A stretch of 64,000 nucleotides of DNA from Actinomycetota bacterium (GTDB lineage: Bacteria; Actinomycetota; Actinomycetes; Actinomycetales; Dermatophilaceae): contig JAIUNK010000003.1 of assembly GCA_020161845.1 (NCBI GenBank), positions 1-64,000 of the forward strand, read 5' to 3'. The notes beneath the pieces are model-generated. The model had not been told where the DNA came from and did no database searches. It saw only the letters and a program-made list of their open reading frames with translations. Below, in pieces: positions 1 through 7,670 of this stretch; the stretch's first letter is position 1; each line of letters starts with the position of its first letter. Position numbers and translations under genes: made by a program.

Positions 1-169
1 TCGACGTTCACCATAGAAGTGCCCCTGCCAGGTGGCGATCTCGACACCCACCACGCTGGCCAGGGGCACCCTCACGTCAGGCACCGACACGCCATCGAGA
101 CCAAACCCACACAACGCGCCTGAGGGGGCTGCGCTGGCCGCCCGAGACGGTCCGTGGCAGAATCCTGCG
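1..169. other. Stretch upstream of riboswitch, no gene seen
   Basis: I see no convincing coding region here; short open frames lack a ribosome binding site and resemble no family I know. It must contain the promoter of the terC leader RNA, but I could not pick out a clear -35/-10 pair. Confidence 0.4.
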
Positions 170-271
170 CCGGAGGGGAGTATCCCGTTCGCGGCGGTCT
201 CGTCAGCACGGCGGCTCGACATGCAGAGGCGCCCGGGACCCCTGGCCATCCCTGGTGGGAGAGACCTCTGG
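170..271 (+). promoter_or_regulatory. yybP-ykoY (Mn2+) riboswitch before terC
   Basis: The conserved pieces of the yybP-ykoY aptamer appear in order: AGGGGAGTA at about 174-182, a CTCGTCAGC segment near 199-207, and GGGAGAGACC at 257-266. A closing helix P1 can be drawn between 170-176 (CCGGAGG) and 265-271 (CCTCTGG), seven pairs with one G-U. This class senses manganese and often controls TerC/Alx-type membrane proteins, which is what lies 30 bases downstream. No terminator stem with a U-run is seen before the start codon, so control of ribosome access (GGAAGGA at 288-294) is likelier than termination. The call rests on motif recognition by eye. Confidence 0.75.
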
Positions 272-300
272 CCGCTTGAGCGTGTCCGGAAGGAACCCCT

Positions 301-1335
301 GTGAACGTCCCCGCTTGGCTGTGGCTCGTCACCCTCGGTGCGACGACCCTCGTACTCCTGCTCGACGTGGTGGTGATCGCACGCCGCCCGCACGTGCCGT
401 CCATGGCCGAGTGCGCAAGATACCTGACGGTCTACGTCGGGGCGGCCATCGCGTTCGGCATCGGGATCTGGGTGCTCGCCGGTCACCAATACGGTGCCGA
501 GTTCTTCGCCGGCTGGCTGACGGAGTATTCGCTGTCGATCGACAACCTCTTCGTCTTCCTCATCATCATGGCGAAATTCGGGGTGCCGGAGAAACTCCAG
601 CAGAGCGCCCTCATGGTCGGCATCGTCATCGCCCTCATCCTGCGCGGCATCTTCATTGCCGTCGGCGCCGCGCTGATCAACCAATTCGCCTGGGTGTTCT
701 ACATCTTCGGCGCCTTCCTGATCTACACCGCCGTCAAGCTGGCCAAGGAGGCCATGGCGGACGACGACGACGAAGAATTCGAGGAAAACGCGCTCCTGCG
801 CTGGGTGGAGAACCGCTTCCCGGCAACCCAGTCCTGGGAGCATGGCACGGCGCTCTTCGCTCGCGAAGGTGCCAAGCGCCTCATCACCCCGATGTTCGTC
901 GTGATTCTCGCGCTCGGCACGACCGACCTGCTGTTCGCGCTCGATTCGATTCCCGCCATCTACGGCCTCACCAAGGAACCGTTCCTGGTGCTGACCGCCA
1001 ACATCTTCGCCCTCATGGGGTTGCGGCAGCTGTACTTCCTCATCGGCGGATTGCTCAAACGGCTCGTCTACCTCGGGCTCGGCCTCTCGGTGCTGCTGGC
1101 CTTCATCGGCGTGAAGCTGATCCTGCACGCGCTGCACGAGAACACCCTGCCGTTCATCAACGGCGGTCAGGGCGTGCACGCCGCCCCCGAGATCCCGATC
1201 GGGGTGTCCCTCGGCGCCATCGTGCTCATTCTCGCCCTGACGACCATCGCCAGCCTGCTCAAGTCCCGCAAGGACGCCAAGGCGCAGCTGTCGTACGACG
1301 ACATCCACGCGGGTCGACGCGAGCACGGCCACTGA
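301..1335 (+). CDS. TerC/Alx family integral membrane protein
   Basis: This 344-residue polytopic protein has about nine hydrophobic segments and the TerC hallmarks: an acidic motif in a membrane helix (EYSLSIDNLFVF, around residues 76-87) and a second (DLLFALDSIPA, around 210-220). TerC/Alx proteins are linked to tellurite resistance and, more recently, to manganese export or homeostasis; the paired intramembrane Asp residues are thought to bind metal. The loop around residues 151-160 (DDDDEEFEE) is strongly acidic. The GTG start at 301 follows GGAAGGA at 288-294. The upstream Mn-type riboswitch supports a role in exporting Mn2+. The gene is monocistronic, facing a tetR gene that ends 53 bases away. 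The family is firm; the transported ion is inferred from the riboswitch. Confidence 0.9.
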   Translation: MNVPAWLWLVTLGATTLVLLLDVVVIARRPHVPSMAECARYLTVYVGAAIAFGIGIWVLAGHQYGAEFFAGWLTEYSLSIDNLFVFLIIMAKFGVPEKLQQSALMVGIVIALILRGIFIAVGAALINQFAWVFYIFGAFLIYTAVKLAKEAMADDDDEEFEENALLRWVENRFPATQSWEHGTALFAREGAKRLITPMFVVILALGTTDLLFALDSIPAIYGLTKEPFLVLTANIFALMGLRQLYFLIGGLLKRLVYLGLGLSVLLAFIGVKLILHALHENTLPFINGGQGVHAAPEIPIGVSLGAIVLILALTTIASLLKSRKDAKAQLSYDDIHAGRREHGH

Positions 1336-1388
1336 GCGTCCGACCAGTCCCGACCAGTCCCGTCGAGGGCCGGCCCCGGCCATCGGGC

Positions 1389-2081
1389 CTAACGCACAGC
1401 CCCGACCATGCGCAGCGCCAGCTCGGCGTACTCCTGCGCCACCGTCGCCACGCTCCACCGCCCCGGCGACCGGAACCAGTGCGCGACGTCCATGCCCAGG
1501 GACAGCACCGCTCGGGCGGTCAGGTGCGCGTCCGCCACCACGAAATCGCCACGCTGCACCCCGGCCGCGATGATGTCGCGCACCAGCTTCTCCATCGCCC
1601 GCCGGTGCTCGTCCACCTCGCCCCGATGCTCCGGCGAGAGCGCATCGAGTTCGTCGTTGACCACGCGGGCCACGTCCCGACGGGCGGCGTGCTCGGTGAC
1701 GAACGCCCGCACCAGGGCCGCGAGCTGCCCGGCCGGATCGTCAGCCGCGGCCACCGCAACCTCCAGCGCGGCTCGCAACTCCAAATGCCCCGCGATCGAA
1801 ATGAGGTAGAGCAGGTCCTCCTTCGACGGGTGGTGCACATAGACGGCGGCCGGGCTGAGGTTGGCGGCCCGAGCGATGTCCCGCGTGGTCGTGGCGTGGA
1901 AGCCCTTCTCCCCGAAGGCCGCGACAGCGGCCGCAAGGAGCCGGTCGCGGCCGGCATCGCCGGTGGGGGAGCGGCCGGCATCGCCGGTCGGGGAGCGGCC
2001 GACATCACCGGTCGGGAAGCGGCCGACATCGCCGGTCGGGAGCGTCTCGTCCGCGGGGCCTGCGGCCGGGTTGTGCGCCAT
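1389..2081 (-). CDS. TetR/AcrR family regulator
   Basis: A 230-residue TetR-type repressor. Its N-terminal DNA-binding domain has the usual helix-turn-helix (TTRDIARAANLSPAAVY), followed by a larger ligand domain of the kind found next to fatty-acid degradation genes. The start at 2081 is chosen because GGGAGGA sits 4-10 bases upstream on this strand; an ATG at 2108 is the alternative. Before the HTH lies an unusual tail of four PTGDxGR-type octapeptides encoded by 24-bp tandem repeats. The gene diverges from an acyl-CoA dehydrogenase and a near-palindrome sits between them, so the likely job is repression of that gene and itself, released by an acyl-CoA. The ligand is inference. Confidence 0.88.
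   Translation of the reverse strand: MAHNPAAGPADETLPTGDVGRFPTGDVGRSPTGDAGRSPTGDAGRDRLLAAAVAAFGEKGFHATTTRDIARAANLSPAAVYVHHPSKEDLLYLISIAGHLELRAALEVAVAAADDPAGQLAALVRAFVTEHAARRDVARVVNDELDALSPEHRGEVDEHRRAMEKLVRDIIAAGVQRGDFVVADAHLTARAVLSLGMDVAHWFRSPGRWSVATVAQEYAELALRMVGAVR
1955..2042 (-). repeat. 24-bp in-frame tandem repeat in tetR
   Basis: Units of 24 bp begin at about 1955, 1979, 2003 and 2027, reading on the + strand as CATCGCCGGTCGGGGAGCGG followed by CCGA with small changes. On the coding strand they give PTGDxGRx octapeptides just before the HTH domain. Repeat number could vary between strains without breaking the frame. Confidence 0.85.
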
Positions 2082-2124
2082 CCGTCCTCCCGCTGTGGAG
2101 TCGCGCATCCAGGGCGCGAAACCG

Positions 2125-2152
2125 ATAAGCAAGCGCTTAGTTACCGTAGGAT
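2125..2152. promoter_or_regulatory. Candidate TetR operator with -10 box
   Basis: Between the divergent tetR and acyl-CoA dehydrogenase genes lies an AT-richer imperfect palindrome centred on AAGCGCTT (2131-2138), within TAAGCAAGCGCTTAGTTA. It is followed by TAGGAT (2147-2152), a plausible -10 box for the dehydrogenase. Such symmetric sites beside a divergent TetR gene are usually its operator; here a bound dimer would cover the -35 region. Not proven by sequence alone. Confidence 0.55.
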
Positions 2153-2234
2153 AGCCGGAACACCCCACGGCCCACGGCGAAGCGACCGAGGGCTGGCTCG
2201 CATCGACGACGGACCGATCCACGAAGGAGCAGTC

Positions 2235-3380
2235 ATGCCGCGCAACCTGTACAGCGAGGAGCACGAGGATTTCCGCAACTCCGTGCGCGAGTTCGTGGAC
2301 CGCACGCTCAAGCCCCGCGCCGAGCAGATGATCAAGGACCACGTCATCGCGCGGGACATCTGGCTCGAGGCCGGCAAGCAGGGCTTCTTCGGCCTGGCGA
2401 TCCCCGAAGAGTACGGCGGGGCGGGCGTGGAGGACTACCGGTTCAACGCGATCTTCGCCGAGGAGATGGGCAAGTTCACCGCGGCCGCGGCGTCCTGCTT
2501 CGGCATCCACGCCGACATCACCGCGCCGTACATCGTGCACATGGGCACCGATGAGCAGAAGCAGCGCTGGCTGCCCCCGGTGGCGGCCGGCGAGCAGATC
2601 CTGGCCATCGGCATGACGGAGCCGTCCGGCGGCTCCGACCTGGCGAACCTGAAGTCGACCGCGGTCCGGGACGGCGACGACTGGATCGTCAACGGATCCA
2701 AGACGTTCATCACCAACGGCCACCAGTGCGACCTCGCCGTCGTCGCGGTCCGCACCGACCCGAGCAAGGGCGCGCGCGGCATCTCGCTGCTCGTGCTCGA
2801 GAAGGACATGCCGGGGTTCACCAAGGGCCAGCCGCTGGACAAGGTCGGCCAGGTCGAGTCCGACACCTCCGAGCTGTTCTTCGAGAACGTCCGGGTCCCG
2901 GCGAGCAATCTGCTCGGCCAGGAGGGCATGGGCTTCATCGCGATGATGCAGCACCTGCCGCAGGAGCGGATCGGCAACGCCATCGCGAACGTCTCCAACG
3001 CCAAGCAGATCCTGGAGGAGACCATCCAGTACACGAAGGACCGCAAGGCCTTCGGTCAGTCGATCGGCATGTTCCAGCACAACAAGTTCAAGATCGCCGA
3101 GATGGTGACCAAGGTCGAGGTGGCCGAGGCGTACGTCGATGACTGCATCGCCGCTCACGTCGAGGGCAAGCTGACGGCGGTCGACGCGGCGAAGGCGAAG
3201 TGGTGGGCGGCCCAGATGCAGAGCGAGGTGCTCGACGAGTGCGTCCAGCTGCACGGCGGCTACGGGTTCATGAACGAATACCGAGTGGCCCGCGCGTGGC
3301 GGGACGCCCGGGTGCACAAGATCTGGGCCGGCACGAACGAGATCATGAAGGAGCTCATCGGTCGCGACCTGGGCCTGTGA
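2235..3380 (+). CDS. Acyl-CoA dehydrogenase
   Basis: A 381-residue FAD flavoprotein of usual family length that introduces the alpha,beta double bond in acyl-CoA and passes electrons to ETF. Family signatures are present: TEPSGGSDL (FAD/substrate loop) and QLHGGYGFMNEYRVARAWRD near the C-terminus. The last motif reads IWAGTNEIMKELIGR, so the Glu used by medium-chain enzymes (Y-E-G-T) is Ala here. As in long-chain/isovaleryl types, the base probably lies earlier, in the helix before KDRKAFG (ILEET, around residues 258-262). AAGGAG at 2224-2229 precedes the ATG. It is divergent from the TetR gene, its likely regulator. Electrons could go to the ETF/EtfD system encoded at 38-42 kb, though that link is inferred. 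Confidence 0.93.
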   Translation: MPRNLYSEEHEDFRNSVREFVDRTLKPRAEQMIKDHVIARDIWLEAGKQGFFGLAIPEEYGGAGVEDYRFNAIFAEEMGKFTAAAASCFGIHADITAPYIVHMGTDEQKQRWLPPVAAGEQILAIGMTEPSGGSDLANLKSTAVRDGDDWIVNGSKTFITNGHQCDLAVVAVRTDPSKGARGISLLVLEKDMPGFTKGQPLDKVGQVESDTSELFFENVRVPASNLLGQEGMGFIAMMQHLPQERIGNAIANVSNAKQILEETIQYTKDRKAFGQSIGMFQHNKFKIAEMVTKVEVAEAYVDDCIAAHVEGKLTAVDAAKAKWWAAQMQSEVLDECVQLHGGYGFMNEYRVARAWRDARVHKIWAGTNEIMKELIGRDLGL

Positions 3381-3419
3381 CGAAGCGCGCAGACCCCGCG
3401 ATGCGCTCGTCCGCAGCCG

Positions 3420-4310
3420 TCAGTCGACGGGTGCGGCCGAGCGCATCGTCACGACCGCCGAGGCGCAGACGACCAGGGCCATCCCGGCGAGCTGGATGGC
3501 CGTCAGGCTCTGGTGCAGGATGAGGAGCCCGGCAAGCGCGGCCGCCGCGGGTTCCAAGCTGAGCAGGATCCCGAACACCCGCGGGTCCAGGCGGCGGAGT
3601 GCGAGCAACTCCAGGGAATACGGCAGGACCGAGGACAGGATGGCGATCCCGGCGCCCTTGATGAGAGCGTCCGGGGCGAACAGCGCCGTACCGTCGACGA
3701 CGAGTCCGGCGGGCACGACCAGGGCCGCCGCGACGACCATCGCCCAGGCGAGTCCCTCAGTGCCGCCGAACGCGCGGCCGGTGCGTGCGGAGAGCAGGAT
3801 GTACGCCGCCCACGCCGCGCCGGCCAGGAGCGCCAGCCCGATGCCGATCACGTCGACCTGGTCCCGTGCGGTGGATGCGACCTGAGAGATCAGGACGACC
3901 CCGACGCCGGCGGCCAACACCGCGACGCCGTCCAGGAGATGCCGGGACAACGCGGCCGCGAGCAGCAGCGGCCCGAGGAACTCGATGGTCACGGCGACGC
4001 CGATCGGCAACCGCCCCAGGGCGCCATAAAACGTGGAGTTCATCACCGCCAGCGCGATGCCGAACGTGGCGGCGGTCAGCCAATCGGCCCGGGTGTGCCC
4101 ACCGATCCGGGGGCGGGCCACGGCCAGCATGACCAGGGCGCCGATGCCGAGCCGGAGCGCCACGGAGCCGAGCACCCCGATGACGGGGATCAGGGTGGCC
4201 GCCAGCGCCCCGCCGAATTGGACCGACAGGATCGAGGCGAGCACCAGGGCGACGGGATAGCCCGACGTCGTCGTACCCAGCCCGGTGCTGCTCGTGCTCA
4301 CAGCGGCCAT
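3420..4310 (-). CDS. EamA/DMT family exporter (RhtA-like)
   Basis: A 296-residue protein with ten predicted membrane helices arranged as two EamA repeats, the normal build of the drug/metabolite transporter superfamily. The helix-4/5 text (FYGALGRLPIGVAVTIEFLG) closely recalls RhtA-type threonine/homoserine exporters. The ATG at 4310 has no strong Shine-Dalgarno. It lies 42 bases downstream of putP on the same strand and could be read from it. The substrate cannot be named from sequence; amino-acid efflux is the best guess. Confidence 0.85.
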   Translation of the reverse strand: MAAVSTSSTGLGTTTSGYPVALVLASILSVQFGGALAATLIPVIGVLGSVALRLGIGALVMLAVARPRIGGHTRADWLTAATFGIALAVMNSTFYGALGRLPIGVAVTIEFLGPLLLAAALSRHLLDGVAVLAAGVGVVLISQVASTARDQVDVIGIGLALLAGAAWAAYILLSARTGRAFGGTEGLAWAMVVAAALVVPAGLVVDGTALFAPDALIKGAGIAILSSVLPYSLELLALRRLDPRVFGILLSLEPAAAALAGLLILHQSLTAIQLAGMALVVCASAVVTMRSAAPVD

Positions 4311-4352
4311 TCTGCCCCCGCGGCGGGGACCCCTCTGGAGCGGGGCTGGCGG

Positions 4353-5867
4353 CTACCGCGCGACGGCGGCCTCTTCGACCGGCACCATCGGCCGGAACTC
4401 GTCGCGTTCCCTGGTCAGGAGGCTGACCAGGATGATGGCCGTCGCGGCGGCGAGGAACCCGGGAATGATCTCGTAGACGCCAGGACCACCCAGGAACGCC
4501 TTGTTCCAGCCCGCCTGGATCCACAGGATGACGACGGTGGCACCGGTGACGAGTCCGGCGACCGCGCCGGCGCCGGTCATCCGTCGCCAGGTCAGGGAGA
4601 GCAGGATGAGCGGGCCGAACGCGGCCCCGAAACCCGCCCAGGCGTTGGCGACGAGGCCGAGCACCTGAGAGTTCGGGTCGCCGGCCAGCAGGGCGGCCGT
4701 GAGCCCGACGAGCAACACGCAGACCCGACCGACGGTCACCGCCTCGCGCTCGGAGGCGTGCCGGCGCAGGAACAGCCGGTAGAAGTCCTCCGTCAGGGAC
4801 GACGAGGCGACCAGGAGCTGGCTGGAGATCGTGCTCATGATCGCGGCCAGCAGCGCGGCGTACAGGAACCCGGTGACGAGGGGGTGGAAGAGGGTGTTCG
4901 CCAGCAGGATGAAGATGGTCTCCGGGTCGGTCAGGTCGATGTTGTTGCGGGCGGTGTAGGCCCGGCCGAAGATGCCGACGCCGATGGCTCCCGCCAGGGA
5001 GATGCCCATCCACGCCATACAGATGTTGCGTGCGATCGGCACATCGCGAACGCTGCGCACCGCCATGAACCGGACGATGATGTGCGGCTGACCGAAGTAG
5101 CCCAGTCCCCAGGCCACGGCCGACAGGAAGCCCACCACCGTGAGGCCGGAGGTCAGCGACAGGAAGTCGGGCTCGATAGAGCGCAGTCGGTCGGCAGCCG
5201 CCCCCACGCCGTCGCCCTTGCCGGTCGTGAGCACCAGCGTAGGCATGACGACGAGCGCAACCATCATGATGCAGCCCTGCACGAAGTCGGTGAGGCTGAC
5301 CGCGAGGAAGCCACCGATGACCGTGTAGGTCAGCACGATCCCCAGGGTCAGCCATACGCCGATGCCGTAGTCACTGAGCCAGCTCAGGTCGAACATGTCC
5401 CCGAACGCGCTGTCGAAGAGCTTGCCGCCGGCGACCAGCCCGGAGGCCGTGTAGACCGCGAAGAAGACGACGATGACGATCGCGGAAACCGTGCGCAGCG
5501 CCAGGGCCTGGCTGGGGAACCGGTTGGCCAGGAAGGCCGGGATCGTCAGGGAGTTGTCATAGCGCTCGGTCTGCTCGCGCAGCCGCGGCGCCACGATGAT
5601 CCAGTTCAGCAGCGCGCCGATGAAGAGGCCGATGCCGATCCAGGCCTCCACCAGGCCGGCGGCGTACAGCGCACCGGGCAGCCCCAACAGCAGCCAACCG
5701 CTCATATCGGAGGCTCCGGCCGAGAGCGCGGCGACGGCAGGTGGAAGCTGCCGCCCGCCCAGAACGTAGGCCTCCGAGCTGTCGGTGGATTTGCGGTAGG
5801 CATAGAAACCGATCGCCAGCATGAGCGCGAAGTACGCGATGAGGCTGATCCAGATTCCAGTCGCCAT
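4353..5867 (-). CDS. putP: Sodium/proline symporter
   Basis: A 504-residue member of the sodium:solute symporter family, almost exactly the length of E. coli PutP (502), with about 12-13 membrane helices. The region SAGASDMSGWLLLGLPGALY (residues about 48-67) is the strongly conserved PutP sodium/proline binding segment. It imports proline with Na+ for nutrition or osmoprotection. The ATG at 5867 is chosen because GGAGGG lies just upstream on this strand; the open frame runs further upstream, but that part is not PutP-like. No proline dehydrogenase gene is in the window. Some SSS members carry other substrates, but the PutP match is good. Confidence 0.9.
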   Translation of the reverse strand: MATGIWISLIAYFALMLAIGFYAYRKSTDSSEAYVLGGRQLPPAVAALSAGASDMSGWLLLGLPGALYAAGLVEAWIGIGLFIGALLNWIIVAPRLREQTERYDNSLTIPAFLANRFPSQALALRTVSAIVIVVFFAVYTASGLVAGGKLFDSAFGDMFDLSWLSDYGIGVWLTLGIVLTYTVIGGFLAVSLTDFVQGCIMMVALVVMPTLVLTTGKGDGVGAAADRLRSIEPDFLSLTSGLTVVGFLSAVAWGLGYFGQPHIIVRFMAVRSVRDVPIARNICMAWMGISLAGAIGVGIFGRAYTARNNIDLTDPETIFILLANTLFHPLVTGFLYAALLAAIMSTISSQLLVASSSLTEDFYRLFLRRHASEREAVTVGRVCVLLVGLTAALLAGDPNSQVLGLVANAWAGFGAAFGPLILLSLTWRRMTGAGAVAGLVTGATVVILWIQAGWNKAFLGGPGVYEIIPGFLAAATAIILVSLLTRERDEFRPMVPVEEAAVAR

Positions 5868-6085
5868 GAGACCCTCCAGTCTGGGGCGTGAGGCCGGTGT
5901 CGATCTGGCGTCGCGGCGACGGCGGCCGCGGCGCCCCGTTCGTCGGACACTGTTCCACACCGTGCGGGGGGTGCGACCGACGTGGCGCCAATCTGCGGGG
6001 GCCGGCGTCGGCGAGGGGCCCCGTCGGCACGGTCAGCGGTCACTCGGGTCCCTGTGGGTCCCCGGCCCCGAGCCCCCGCTCTCGC

Positions 6086-6778
6086 TCACCAGCCGCGAGC
6101 GCGCCATTCGGCGAGCTGCGGTCGCTCGGCCCCGAGGGTGGTGTCCTTGCCGTGACCCGGGTAGATCCAGGTGTCGTCGCCGTACGCCGCGAAGACCCGC
6201 TCCTCGACGTCGTCGATGAGCCGGGTGAAGGCGGCTGGATCGCCGAACGTGTTCCCGACGCCGCCGGGGAAGAGGCAGTCGCCGACGAACAGGTGCGCTC
6301 GGCCGCCCTCCGGCTCGGTCCAGGCGAGCGCGACGCTGCCGGGGGTGTGCCCGCGCAGCTCGAGCACGGCCAGCTTCTGGCGGCCGAGGACGATCTCGTC
6401 GCCGTGTGCGAGGCGGCGGTCGGGGAGAAGTGGGATGTCGTCGGCGTCGTGGCGGCCCGCGAGGGTCGCGGCCTGCGTGGTGCGCGCCATCTCCGCCAGG
6501 GCGCGTACGTGGTCCCAGTGCCGGTGGCTGGTCACGATCATCGACAGATGCCCGCTGCCCTCGCCGACGAGCCGGGTCAGCCGAGGCGCGTCGTCGGCCG
6601 CGTCGATGAGCAGCTGCTCCTTGGTGTCGGTGCAGGTCAGCAGATAGCAGTTGTTGTCCTGCGGGCCGACGGAACACTTGCGCACGGTCAGCGGTCCCAG
6701 CTCACGGACGTCACTGGGTCCGCCGGGGGTGACGTCGCCGGTGTAGCCGTCGGTGGGGGTCGGGGTCTTCTCGCTCAT
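6086..6778 (-). CDS. Metallo-beta-lactamase fold hydrolase (glyoxalase II-like)
   Basis: A 230-residue MBL-fold enzyme with the metal-binding signature SHRHWDH (residues about 93-99), a later GDCLFPGG Asp and PGHGKDT His, a full binuclear metal set. The start overlaps the stop of the upstream isomerase-like gene by ATGA, so the two are translationally coupled. That pairing with a mycothiol-type DinB-fold protein suggests thioester or S-conjugate hydrolysis linked to mycothiol, as glyoxalase II does with glutathione. A close neighbour of this type sits beside uvrA in many actinobacteria. The substrate is not known. Confidence 0.87.
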   Translation of the reverse strand: MSEKTPTPTDGYTGDVTPGGPSDVRELGPLTVRKCSVGPQDNNCYLLTCTDTKEQLLIDAADDAPRLTRLVGEGSGHLSMIVTSHRHWDHVRALAEMARTTQAATLAGRHDADDIPLLPDRRLAHGDEIVLGRQKLAVLELRGHTPGSVALAWTEPEGGRAHLFVGDCLFPGGVGNTFGDPAAFTRLIDDVEERVFAAYGDDTWIYPGHGKDTTLGAERPQLAEWRARGW

Positions 6779-7524
6779 CTCGATCGTCCTTCTCGGGTGC
6801 GGATGTCGTCGGTCAGGCCGCGGGTGATCCACCCGAGCAATGCGGCGGCGGGGCCACGCACCTCCGGGCCGCCGCCGCGCACGTCGTACCGGTCGCCCTC
6901 GTCGCTGATCAGCGTGCCCGCCGCCGCCGTGGGATCGGCGTCCAGCCGCGTCACGGCGAGCTCCAGGAGATCGGCGACGGCGAGCGGGTGGGCGTCGGCG
7001 AGGGTGAACCCGGCGTGCAGGTCGAGATGATGTAGGACCACCTCGTTGAGGCGCCGCAGCGGGAGCGCGCGCGGGTCCGCCGGGCCCGAGCTCATCTCGA
7101 TCTCGTGCGTCGCCAGCGGCAGGGCCAGGGCGGCGAGGGCGTCCCGGACGAGGTCGCACGAGCCGCGCAGGTCCTGCTCCTGCTCCTGGGCGGGCCGCGG
7201 CGCGCCGTCCTCGATGTCGGCGTCGCGGCTGGCCTGGGAGGGGTATTGGTCGGTCCGTACGCCGGTGCGCGCCCAGACCACGAGGCGGACCAGGCTCTCG
7301 GCGTTGCGGGCCAGGTGGCTGACCACGTGGCCGCGGGTCCACCCGGGGCACAGCGACGGCTCGGCGAGGTCGGCGTCCGTCAGCGTCGACACCGTGGCCA
7401 GCAGCTTGCCGGTCTCGACGTCGAGCAGTTCCAGGGCGGCGGGAATCCCGGCGGGGGACAGGTGTTCCGACGTCTCCGGCGGGATGCTCTCGGGTTCAGG
7501 GGTGCTCGCGGCCATGGCAGCCAT
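6775..7524 (-). CDS. Maleylpyruvate isomerase family (mycothiol-type) protein
   Basis: About 249 residues of the DinB-fold, TIGR03083-type family of mycothiol-dependent enzymes. Diagnostic pieces are the N-terminal [20 protein letters not shown], with a metal-ligand His, and the central [15 protein letters not shown], with two more His. The family includes maleylpyruvate isomerases and mycothiol-dependent transferases; the reaction here is not identifiable. Start choice is uncertain between the ATG at 7524 and the one at 7515; neither has a strong Shine-Dalgarno. The stop overlaps the start of the MBL hydrolase (ATGA), so the two form one unit divergent from uvrA. Confidence 0.82.
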   Translation of the reverse strand: MAAMAASTPEPESIPPETSEHLSPAGIPAALELLDVETGKLLATVSTLTDADLAEPSLCPGWTRGHVVSHLARNAESLVRLVVWARTGVRTDQYPSQASRDADIEDGAPRPAQEQEQDLRGSCDLVRDALAALALPLATHEIEMSSGPADPRALPLRRLNEVVLHHLDLHAGFTLADAHPLAVADLLELAVTRLDADPTAAAGTLISDEGDRYDVRGGGPEVRGPAAALLGWITRGLTDDIRTREGRSR

Positions 7525-7658
7525 CCTGTCGTACGTCGCCTCCGGGAGCACCCGGCACGGCGTACGACCGGCGTCTGCGGCGGGCCGGGACGGTGGCCCG
7601 GCCACCCCCTCGACCCTCGACCCTCGACGGCGGTCCGAGCGTTGTCGGAGGCGGCGCA

Positions 7659-7664
7659 TAGCAT
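7659..7664 (+). promoter_or_regulatory. -10 box for leaderless uvrA
   Basis: TAGCAT ends six bases before the uvrA GTG at 7671 and no Shine-Dalgarno is present in between. This spacing puts the transcription start at about the first base of the codon. No clear -35 element or LexA box is seen. Confidence 0.5.
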
Positions 7665-7670
7665 GTCCGC

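Noticed and set aside
255-3380. A 1041-codon plus-strand frame ending in the acyl-CoA dehydrogenase, apparently a fusion
   Set aside because: The upstream part overlaps terC in another frame and tetR antisense; the dehydrogenase has its own ATG and AAGGAG at 2235.
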